Position numbers and translations under genes: made by a program. Shown here piece by piece: positions 43,171-51,545 of a DNA stretch of 64,000 bases. The first letter of the stretch is position 1, and each line of letters begins with the position of its first letter. The notes under the pieces are model-generated. The model had not been told where the DNA came from, made no database searches, and worked only from the letters and a program-made list of their open reading frames with translations. Source of the DNA: Deinandra increscens subsp. villosa (Eukaryota > Streptophyta > Magnoliopsida > Asterales > Asteraceae); NCBI GenBank assembly GCA_039602395.1, contig JBCNJP010000026.1:609195-673194 (forward strand). The letters run 5' to 3'.

Positions 43171-46100
43171 TTAGGCAGATTGGACTTGTGGTCCACTAGG
43201 CCCATCACTAATTTTCTCATTCGAGGCAGGAGTAATAAGATCTTCCACCATGAATTTGGCCGTCCCATCTTGTTCTTGGGCAACTTCATTCACAATGCTA
43301 CCCTCGACCTCCATATTCTCAGCCTCTGGAATATCACCATTGATTTCCTCAATATCCTCAACAGCGTGGTAACCCTCAAGGAAATCATTTAGGCTGCACA
43401 TGTTCTTGAAGTAACATTTTTCTGTAGGTATCCACTTAGCAATCACATCATCAGGAGGGATAATTCTGTTGTGAACATAGGAAAGGATATCACCTTTCTG
43501 GTTGTTGGAAAGGTGTCCAAAAACACCCTTGTCAAGTGTAGCTTGTTGTTTGGCTATCCACTCCCTGTTCACCTCTTTTTCCAAATCAGCAACTTTCTTT
43601 AATTTTGGTGTAATGGACGGGTCAGGATGGGGGGGGTTTTGGTGGTTAAGAACAACAGGAACAGAGGGTTGGTGGTGAGGTTTGGTGAGCGAGGCGGTAG
43701 GCTTTGTAGGGGGAGCTGGGTTGGTAGTAGTGGAAGGAGGATTTGAAGGTTTGGTATATTGGGCAGGTTTGGGGGTATTGGTGTTGGTGTTTTTAGGGTA
43801 CAGAGGGTCAGGCAATTCAGCACCCATGTCATCAATCAAAACAAATCGGTTAGTGAGTTCCTTCATGTCAACTTTGGGGTTAATGTTTCTCAAGGGATTG
43901 GGCTGCTGTTTTGTAGCGGTATATGGGCCTTCAGAATTCGTGTGGGAGGATGTCAACTTAGAAAAATTTTCGGTATGGTGTGATGGGGCATTAGAACTGG
44001 ATGGGTCTGAAGTCAATGCAGTTTGGTTAATAGTTTGACCATCAACCTGCATGGGAGTATCCTTTTGTTGGGTTGTGGGCCTTTTGTTCAAGTCTGGGCC
44101 ATTGTTGGGCTTCTGCCGAGGGCCACTTTGTGGGCCAGTGGCAACATAAACCTGCTTCCCCTTGTTGAGGTTTGAACTATTATTGGTACCCTTTGAATTT
44201 TTCTGTTTTCGATGGGTAACTTGAATGAACCCATCATCATCAACTTGAGTGTTAACTTTAGTACTCTCTTCATTTTTGTTGGGTTTATGTTTCTCCTCAT
44301 CCTGTTTTGCAGCAGCTAGCTCTTCCTCCGTACGAGGTCTAGTTTTACATTTGCTCCATGGGTGGCCAAAGACCTGGCAATGGGAGCACATGTCAGGTTT
44401 GTTTTGGTATTCAACAGCTATATTGACCACCTTTTGTTGAGACTTTCCATTCGACGGGTAACATGCTTGGACATGGTTTTGAAACTCACAATCGATTCCC
44501 ACCTCCACTAGAATTCTAGCAAAACCTCCTGCATCATGAACATTGGAACATTTAGTTTTTGTGATTTTATCAAACGTGAGGGGGTTACCTATACAGCTTG
44601 CAAGACGACATATACTCTCAGTTTCCCACAGCTCCAAAGGTAAATCTTTTAAAACAATCCAAACAGGAACCGTTTTAGGGGCAGCTCTCGACATGTTAGC
44701 ACCTGCCTCCCACTTCTTCAAGCAAAGGGGTATATTCGCAACTATCCATGGGCCTAGTTCCATCACCGTATCCATGTGTTTTGACTCTCTGAACTTGAAT
44801 AAGAATATTCCAGATCCATTGTAGTTGATTTCCTGAATTCCATAAGTTCTCCACATTCGATTTAAGTTAAACTTGACAAACCCAAGAGTGGGCTCAGCTC
44901 CAACAAAATAACCATACAGGAGATTCTTGTAGATCTCCTTAGCCTTGTGTACAATTTTAGGAGCAACCATGATGACTTTGGATCCATCAGGGAGGGTTGA
45001 AGGTGGGTAATACATAATTTTATCATTAAAAGGTTTTCTCACAATCCCATCCACCATCTGAGCATACGAGGTTTTGATTGCCACTGGGTCATCATTTGAA
45101 GTTTTGTTCCCATCTCCCATGTTTTCATCAATGTTAACATCCCTTTTGTCCTCTCTTTTAGTCTTGAATTCCGTTGGCTTCAAACGACTAAGATCCACCA
45201 CTTGGTTGCAGATGGAATAATCTTTTTCTAACCCAGGAACCATAGACATCCCTTTGTTATTTTGGTTTTCTTTTTCGGCCCAGTCTCTCAGTAATTCTTT
45301 GGTAGACTTCTTCTTGTTGGCCTTCTTTCTGTTTATTTGAAAGGAAGTGTCTCCATGTTTATAACTAGAGTTTATGTAGAAGTTGTCAGCTTTGATCAGG
45401 GGTCTAAAACCAGTCCCAAACATAGGTTTTGGCATGTTTTTACCTTTCACTCTATTTTTCGATTGCCAGATTTTGTGGAACTTTTTATTGCCTTGAGGTT
45501 CAGTCAGTATATCATGCTTTATCTTCTTAACGTCCTCCTTTCTAATATCCTCGTCATTCTCAGCACAAATTGGTGAGAGGGGCGTATTAATATCAGTTTC
45601 TTTGCCTCTTTTTTCACCTAGGTTGACATTCAAAGGGATTTGTTGTTGCGGACCATCATGCTCCATATCCATAGTTTCACTAACCACTGTATTATCCATT
45701 AGTTTACCCTCCTCATTTGTGTTTTTACCACCCCCCTGAAAAGAGTCATTCTTCACCCTATAAACCTTCCCCATGCAGGTTAACAAGCTACAACATTGGT
45801 ATTTGAATACCGTCCCTTCCACTGTGCTTAAACAAAGGTTCATAAGATTATTACCACCCACATTGGTACCATGTGTCATAGATTCCACCGACCCCCCTTC
45901 ATGTACAAGATGTTTTTCAAATGATTTCAATAGGGTCTGGTTAGCAAACTGAAAGCTATCCACTGTGAGTTTATCATCTAGGTGGAAAAGAACATTATCA
46001 TACCTAGTGAACTCACCTTTGTTAATGAGGGGGTCTAGATGAGATGGTGCAGCTGAGTCAATTTTAGAGCCTTTCTCCGGTGAGGTAACCTCATCCTCCC

Positions 46101-46998
46101 CAAGTCTTCCATCGATGCTTCTATTTTCAGACTCACTTGTACTTGCATGCATGGTATACGAGCTTGTCGAATAGATTGAATTGTGTAATTCAATATTCTC
46201 TTTTGGGTCTTGGTTGATTCCACAAACTAAAGTTTCCTGATCAGCTAAAGATATTTCCGGAGATTGTCCCAGCGCATGCACGTCACCCTCAACAGTGGTG
46301 CTTTTCATGCACTTTTCCTCATGACGAGCAGTTTGGTTGACATTGCTAGCAAAAAACAATTCACTCTCCATGGTATTATTGTTGCTTTGTTCAATGATTG
46401 CCGCCACATCACCTGCATTAAGCTTGTTAGGATTAGAATCATTAACAACATTTACCTCATGGTAGATTTCCGGGACCCTAGTAGGGTTTTGCATGTGCTC
46501 ATCAGTATCCCCGCTCCCCATGCAACTGTCCCGTGCTTGGTCCTCCCCCTTAGATGTAATCAAGATTTCTTCTGCCGGATTCTTATTCCCCGTGGTCTTC
46601 TCCAGTTCCGACGTCCTCGCAGGTACAGTTGTCTCCGATGACTCCTGTGTCAACCCAACAATTTTTTCCGCTACAGATTTGCTTCTAGTTTTGTATTTCG
46701 ATTGCTGCTTGTTGGATTTTCTGTTGATATCAATTTTCGTTGGGGAATTTTCTTTATCGGACTTGTCACTCATGTAATATTCCGACTGATGAAGGTTTTT
46801 ATAAACCCTAGATCGGCTTTCTTCTGATTTCGATTCCCACTTTTTCCTGACGTTCTTCACGTTGCCTCTCTCCATATCCGAATCCGAAGACACCGAGTCT
46901 TCATCATCCATGGCATTCCTTCTCCGTCGTCCACCCCTATCCGGCGGATCACCCATTAGGGTTTCCGCTTGGTTTCCTTTTTTCGAACTCCTACCCAT
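43171..46998 (-). CDS. LINE ORF1 of element H, 1275 aa, intact
   Basis: Gag-like RNA-binding protein of TelL1. The start is ATG 46998 (MGRSSKKGN), 183 nt from the element 5' end. The N-terminus is basic (GDPPDRGGRRRR). Residues of about 30-560 are acidic, Ser/Asn-rich and probably disordered, with PKENIELHNSIYS near residue 270. The DUF4283-like domain is about 680-840 (LLYGYFVGAEPTLGFVKF, LGPWIVANIPLCLKKW, LPLELWETESICRL), and the knuckle C-SH-C-QVFG-H-PWSK-C is near residue 870. A Pro/Thr/Ser-rich tract follows (about 1070-1140), then a conserved C-terminal segment (KWIPTEKCYF, EQDGTAKFMVEDLI). At 1275 aa it is about twice the size of typical plant L1 ORF1. Relative to E and A it has extra sequence around residues 330-430. 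Confidence 0.92.
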   Translation of the reverse strand: MGRSSKKGNQAETLMGDPPDRGGRRRRNAMDDEDSVSSDSDMERGNVKNVRKKWESKSEESRSRVYKNLHQSEYYMSDKSDKENSPTKIDINRKSNKQQSKYKTRSKSVAEKIVGLTQESSETTVPARTSELEKTTGNKNPAEEILITSKGEDQARDSCMGSGDTDEHMQNPTRVPEIYHEVNVVNDSNPNKLNAGDVAAIIEQSNNNTMESELFFASNVNQTARHEEKCMKSTTVEGDVHALGQSPEISLADQETLVCGINQDPKENIELHNSIYSTSSYTMHASTSESENRSIDGRLGEDEVTSPEKGSKIDSAAPSHLDPLINKGEFTRYDNVLFHLDDKLTVDSFQFANQTLLKSFEKHLVHEGGSVESMTHGTNVGGNNLMNLCLSTVEGTVFKYQCCSLLTCMGKVYRVKNDSFQGGGKNTNEEGKLMDNTVVSETMDMEHDGPQQQIPLNVNLGEKRGKETDINTPLSPICAENDEDIRKEDVKKIKHDILTEPQGNKKFHKIWQSKNRVKGKNMPKPMFGTGFRPLIKADNFYINSSYKHGDTSFQINRKKANKKKSTKELLRDWAEKENQNNKGMSMVPGLEKDYSICNQVVDLSRLKPTEFKTKREDKRDVNIDENMGDGNKTSNDDPVAIKTSYAQMVDGIVRKPFNDKIMYYPPSTLPDGSKVIMVAPKIVHKAKEIYKNLLYGYFVGAEPTLGFVKFNLNRMWRTYGIQEINYNGSGIFLFKFRESKHMDTVMELGPWIVANIPLCLKKWEAGANMSRAAPKTVPVWIVLKDLPLELWETESICRLASCIGNPLTFDKITKTKCSNVHDAGGFARILVEVGIDCEFQNHVQACYPSNGKSQQKVVNIAVEYQNKPDMCSHCQVFGHPWSKCKTRPRTEEELAAAKQDEEKHKPNKNEESTKVNTQVDDDGFIQVTHRKQKNSKGTNNSSNLNKGKQVYVATGPQSGPRQKPNNGPDLNKRPTTQQKDTPMQVDGQTINQTALTSDPSSSNAPSHHTENFSKLTSSHTNSEGPYTATKQQPNPLRNINPKVDMKELTNRFVLIDDMGAELPDPLYPKNTNTNTPKPAQYTKPSNPPSTTTNPAPPTKPTASLTKPHHQPSVPVVLNHQNPPHPDPSITPKLKKVADLEKEVNREWIAKQQATLDKGVFGHLSNNQKGDILSYVHNRIIPPDDVIAKWIPTEKCYFKNMCSLNDFLEGYHAVEDIEEINGDIPEAENMEVEGSIVNEVAQEQDGTAKFMVEDLITPASNEKISDGPSGPQVQSA

Positions 46999-47181
46999 CG
47001 AATTTTAGATCACAAAACCGATGAGAGAATGCTTGGATCGAATGCGAATCCAAACACGAAGCTAAGATCAAACAAACAAGAAGAAAAATCACAGAAATCG
47101 GTGCAAGAACCCTAGATCGGAGCTCTCAAAAAATCGCACCTCCAAAAACACACACTTAGGGCCGAAAAAATGAAATTCCAT

Positions 47182-47220
47182 AGGGTTTAGGGTTTAGGGT
47201 TTAGGGTTTAGGGTTTAGGG
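47182..47220 (+). repeat. Telomeric array 7 (TTTAGGG)
   Basis: The shortest array, about 5.5 units, between the 5' end of H and the poly(T) of N2. Confidence 0.95.
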
Positions 47221-48349
47221 TTTTTTTTTTTTTTTTTTTTTTTTGGAAATGGGCAATGCCCATGGTAAACGTTTATTAAAATTAAATGAGGTTACAAACA
47301 AGCAAGCTCCCCCCCTCCAGCGCATTTTAGCATAGAGGGGGGAAGCCGCGAAACAAACAAAAAGAATAACAAACTATGGCACGCAAGCCAGAAACAAACA
47401 TGAAAACTAGTCTAGCCCTAACTAACAAGTAACTAGAACTAAACAAGTCTTCAATCCAAGAGCAGCTCAAACCATTGATCTTCAAAAACCAGCTGCTCCA
47501 TATGGTTTGCAATCCATAAAACAACTCAAGCCCAAAAAAAGGCCCAAGTTTGTAGCTAAAGTATGAGTAACCCAAAACCAACTATAAGCAATTGGGTCGG
47601 GATTTGTCCAAATAGGACTCCAACTCAATAAAACAAGTAAGTCCAAATAAAGTGGGGATTGCCCACTAACAAATCCGAAGACAGGCCAGTCCATCGAGCA
47701 AGTGTCGGAAACCCGGGGCGAACCCGCACGAGAACCCAAACGATGCGATCCAGAAAAACAGAAATGAGAACCCGGGGCGAACCCGCACGAACCCTCGAGA
47801 CCATCCAACCAAACCACACCTCACTAGCCCAAGAACCAAACCTTCTTCACTCGATTTGGGCCTAAACCGGCTTAAGCCCAACTAAAACCAAACGGACCAA
47901 CCTTCACCACACCCAAAGCCCAAGGCATAGGCCCAACCGAGAAACCAATCGGAAACCCAGCCGAGAGCCTAGCTTGGCCCAACCGAAAACCCAAGGCCCA
48001 ACCGAAAACCCCTTGTCGACGTGAGTTTCCGGCCAGCCCAACAAACCCGATCCAAGGGGTTTCCAACCGGGTAACTCGCATTGACCCGATAGAAAAACCC
48101 AACCCGACCCATCTTTGAGCCGATTAATGAGTTGTGACCCGCGAAGAAGAAAACCCGGCTCGATCCAAACCACCATCCGAACCCCATGCACTTCGGTATC
48201 CCCATGCAACCCTAATCGACTAGGGTTTCCTCATCCCACAGCCGCCACCACCGTGACAGCCTCCACCCCCTGGCCGGCGATAACGAACCCATCTCCGGCG
48301 ACAAAGTCCGGCCACCCCCGACAAACCAATCGCCACCAACAGCCACCCC
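47221..48349 (-). mobile_element. Element N2: 5'-truncated TelN copy
   Basis: A noncoding TelN element with poly(A) (T 47221-47244), the terminal hairpin at 47249-47263 (ATGGGCA-T-TGCCCAT in sense), AATAAA, a C-rich/G-rich inverted repeat and two 17-mer copies 59 nt apart (47714-47730, 47773-47789). Its 5' side stops at about 48349, where it is fused without telomeric repeats to the 3' region of N3. It corresponds to N1 from about 33975 onward. Confidence 0.85.
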
Positions 48350-50023
48350 ATGGTAAACATTTATTAAAATTGAATGGCGTTACAAACAAGCAAGCTCCCC
48401 CCCTCCAGCGCATTTTAGCATAGAGGGGGGAAGCTGCGAAACAAACAAAAAGAATGCAAACCAATGGCACGCAGGCCAGAAACAAACATGAAAACTAATC
48501 TAATCCTAACCAATAATAGCTAGAATTAAATATGTCTTCAGTCTACAGAACTGCACGAACAAATAGTCTTCAAAATCCAGCAGCACTAAGCCAATCAGTA
48601 AAACAACCTGAGCCCAAAATCCAAGAACTTCAAGCCCAAGAAACAATCCATAAAGGCAAGAGCAACCCAATACCAACTATACTCAATTGGATCGGGAATC
48701 GTCCAAATAGGACTCCAGCTCATTAGAACAAATAAGCCCAATGCAGTGGGGATTGCCCACCAGACCAAAAACTGAAGAAAGACCAGTCCAGAAGCAAGTG
48801 TTGGAAACCCGGGGCGAACCCGCACGAGAACCCAGTCAATGCAATCAAGTGAGACAGTATGGAAAACCCGGGGCGAACCCGCACGAGCCCTCTAAGCTAT
48901 CTGACCCGCTCACATCTCACAAACCCACAAGACGAAGCCCATCTTCACGCTACTTGAGCCCAAACCGGCTTGGGCTCAAACTCCATCTAACACGGCCAAA
49001 CAAAACGGGCCCAAAATGCACCAATTAAGCCCAAGAAACACGGCCCGCCTGAATTGACCCATGTGGTCCACCAAATCAAGAACTACGCGGGTCAGGGACC
49101 CGAATCAATGATCCAGGAGATCCGTACCCGTCATTCGCCTAAACAAACCAACTCCCACCCGAAATTCTTTTTAACCCGACGTAGGATCCGCGAAAAAAAG
49201 AAAGCCGGGGCACCCTTTTCAATCCAACCACCGTCCGACCCATGCAAATCGGAAACCCATGCAAACCCTAAAAATTTAGGGTTTCCCACAAACCCGACAG
49301 CCGTCGAGGACCACTGCCACCACCCCCCTGGTCGACGGCCGGCGATAACCTCCACCGCCGATCAGCCGCCGCCACCTACACCCCATCCCCGTCCAACCCA
49401 AATCCAAGCAAATCCAATCTCCACTTGTACCCGATGTGAATCGAAAGGACATGGACGAACACAAAACACCATCGATGGGCACACCGGAAAAAGTCGACGG
49501 ATAGTAATCCGGCCAAAACAAATCAACCTTCGATCAATACACTGTTTCATTGAAAAAACTTACCCGAATTCGGATTAGAAGGGGATTACGATTCCGGCTA
49601 GGAGAAAGCCTCAAACCCTAGCAGTGAATCGGATGGAACCCATCTCCGCCAATCCCTTACCTCTCTCATCACCGTCGATCACTAGCCATGCGATGTACCC
49701 AAGTGAACCGACTTGAACAGCCACCATCAATCGGATGAAACCCTAGATCGGAACCCAAGATCTTCGAAAAGCAGTAGCCGCCGGCCAACACCAACCAAAC
49801 CCTAATCCGAAAACTTCAAAAAACTCAATCCAGAACAATGAAGCGCAGGGTATCCAACCCTCTAAATCATCAAACAACGATCCGGAGGGAAGATAGAAAG
49901 GAGAGATTGATGAAAAAGTCGGAAAAAGGGAGAGGTTTCGGGTGTACGGCCGTGAGAGAGAGAGAGAACACTCTCTCACACCGTTAAGTGTGTGTAGGGG
50001 ATTTTTCGCAAATGAATTTCCAT
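48350..50023 (-). mobile_element. Element N3: TelN copy with full 5' end, lacking its terminal tail
   Basis: It begins at 50023 with ATGGAAATTCATTT against TTTAGGG array 8 and carries the leader ACACACTTAACGGTGTGAGAG. It aligns with N1 across the CACTA insertion point (about 49810-49840), showing the uninterrupted empty site. It has two 17-mers at 48810-48826 and 48869-48885. The sequence ends at AATAAATGTTTACCATGG and passes directly into N2, losing the terminal hairpin and poly(A). No coding frame is convincing. The G-strand-like leader and shared tail tie it to TelL1 and TelG. Confidence 0.83.
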
Positions 50024-50139
50024 AGGGTTTAGGGTTTAGGGTTTAGGGTTTAGGGTTTAGGGTTTAGGGTTTAGGGTTTAGGGTTTAGGGTTTAGGGTTT
50101 AGGGTTTAGGGTTTAGGGTTTAGGGTTTAGGGTTTAGGG
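50024..50139 (+). repeat. Telomeric array 8 (TTTAGGG)
   Basis: About 16 TTTAGGG units between the 5' end of N3 and fragment L. Confidence 0.96.
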
Positions 50140-50210
50140 TTTTTTTTTTTTGGAAAAGGGCAGTGCCCTTGGTAAACATTTATTAAAGAATTAAAGAATA
50201 CAAGGAAGGG
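50140..50210 (-). mobile_element. Element L: extremely 5'-truncated LINE tail
   Basis: Only a poly(A) (T 50140-50151), the terminal hairpin (50156-50170, AAGGGCA-C-TGCCCTT in sense), AATAAA and about 25 further bases of TelL1-type 3' UTR, flanked on both sides by TTTAGGG repeats. The 5' junction falls in AAGGG, which overlaps the telomeric AGGG. Confidence 0.88.
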
Positions 50211-50285
50211 AAGGGTTTAGGGTTTAGGGTTTAGGGTTTAGGGTTTAGGGTTTAGGGTTTAGGGTTTAGGGTTTAGGGTTTAGGG
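50211..50285 (+). repeat. Telomeric array 9 (TTTAGGG)
   Basis: About 10.5 TTTAGGG units between fragment L and the poly(T) of J. Confidence 0.96.
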
Positions 50286-50316
50286 TTTTTTTTTTTTTTT
50301 TTTTTTTTTGGATAAA

Positions 50317-50328
50317 GGGCATGAGCCC
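50317..50328 (-). other. TelL2 3'-terminal hairpin (element J)
   Basis: Element sense GGGC-TCAT-GCCC, 7 nt before poly(A). It sits where TelL1 has AAGGGC-ACT-GCCCTT, with a shared GGGC/GCCC core but different flanks and loop. Confidence 0.75.
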
Positions 50329-50354
50329 GGAAAATATTATAAAGAACAAAACAA

Positions 50355-51545
50355 TTACAAGATTAAGAGGGCATTCCCCCTAGTGGCTCCCCACAACATT
50401 TTGGGAACCCAAAAGATGCTAGCAACAAAAACTAACAAGTTGCCCCACCTATAAACATAACGGGGTCTATTCCAAGGCAATGACTTCCTAGCACTAGTAC
50501 TAAACAAATTAAGACAAAATATACATCTTAAACTAGCTATAGTTAGCTTCCAAAAAATGATGGTATGATGCAACCAGTTCTTATCCTTTGTATTCACGAG
50601 CCGACTCATGTGGATAAGAACCCGCCACTTCACCAAAAAACCAAGCGTTTCAGTAATCATCATAGTGAGCACGAAAATTAAATTCCTTTTGAACATGTTG
50701 TCATCAGAACACACGGTATCCTTGGGCCCAATCTCCCTCCTTGGATAAGGAAACAGGTCGGCCCAAATAACATCACCCGAGTAGAAGGAAAACCCATGAT
50801 ACAAGTAGTAGGCCCAATGGTTACTACTGGGCTTGTCACGGCTGTTCCTCCAAATTTGCTTCCCTCCTTCAGTCTTCATTCCAGCCCACCTACAGAGATG
50901 CCAGTAGGACCAGGCCCAATCCTTTGTAATTTTAGTCCACCAAAAAGTTGCATTTATTCCCCAACGGGCCTGACCCATGTTGTTTGGTTTACCCATCTGC
51001 CGCCAACTGCCATTCCCGCCATTCTTTGTCTTCACAAAACTGTTGTTTGCTAAGTCACCAACCTGGAGCATCTTTCGATCATAGTGGCCAGTAAACCACT
51101 CGTGTTTATGAGTCTTGTGAGACCTGTTAGCAACCAGACGACAATACCAAATAGCAGCAACCAATAAAACGGTAGGAAAACTTTTACCCCCATCCCACAA
51201 ACGGTTATGTAAAAAGTAACCCATCCCAACCCTCCCATTATCCCATATATACCCCTGAATGGAACCAGCCCCTCCCACAAAAAAACCACCCACCCAGATT
51301 ATAAAAAGGATATAATAGTCACAGTGGTGACCATTTTGAGTAAGGATTTTCATTTGGCTTTCACACTCTCTATTAATTCTCATCCCGAACATCAAAATCT
51401 CACGAATGCCGAGGCTAACATGAATCAGAAACAGGTAAGGGTAGAGGCTACACATGTAGAAGAAAAGCTTAAGCATGGTTAAGATGGGTTTTGTTGGAAA
51501 CATGAGCCCAGAAATTATCATGGAGGTCCCATTTGGCGGCAACAT
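50355..51545 (-). CDS. Third ORF (ORF3) of TelL2 element J, function unknown
   Basis: A 396-aa open frame from ATG 51545, overlapping the last 77 nt of ORF2 in the +1 frame. It is rich in Trp, Tyr, Gly and hydrophobic residues, with hydrophobic stretches near residues 24-45 and 300-320. I cannot assign a domain. The B copy has the same length, overlap, frame offset and termini, with patchy protein similarity. In TelL1 this position is occupied by the extension fused to ORF2, so ORF3 may be the split counterpart; direct sequence similarity between the two is not evident by eye. Translation could use reinitiation, leaky scanning or frameshifting near the ORF2 stop. Confidence 0.65.
   Translation of the reverse strand: MLPPNGTSMIISGLMFPTKPILTMLKLFFYMCSLYPYLFLIHVSLGIREILMFGMRINRECESQMKILTQNGHHCDYYILFIIWVGGFFVGGAGSIQGYIWDNGRVGMGYFLHNRLWDGGKSFPTVLLVAAIWYCRLVANRSHKTHKHEWFTGHYDRKMLQVGDLANNSFVKTKNGGNGSWRQMGKPNNMGQARWGINATFWWTKITKDWAWSYWHLCRWAGMKTEGGKQIWRNSRDKPSSNHWAYYLYHGFSFYSGDVIWADLFPYPRREIGPKDTVCSDDNMFKRNLIFVLTMMITETLGFLVKWRVLIHMSRLVNTKDKNWLHHTIIFWKLTIASLRCIFCLNLFSTSARKSLPWNRPRYVYRWGNLLVFVASIFWVPKMLWGATRGNALLIL

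Larger units (their letters stand above)
38067..47181 (-). mobile_element. Element H: TelL1 LINE with both ORFs open, 3' end in gap
   Basis: At least 9.1 kb of TelL1. It starts at 47181 with ATGGAATTTCATTT against TTTAGGG array 7, has a leader of about 183 bp, an uninterrupted 1275-aa ORF1, and an ORF2 open for 1687 codons until the N run. Only the last 220 or so codons, twin hairpins, terminal hairpin and poly(A) are missing by comparison with E. It is the best candidate in the window for a functional autonomous element. Confidence 0.93.

Noticed and set aside
37533..43289. A single minus-strand frame of 1918 codons running through the second N gap
   Set aside because: The part left of 38067 is N plus the antisense of element G on another contig; the real ORF2 starts at 43127 and is simply cut by the gap.
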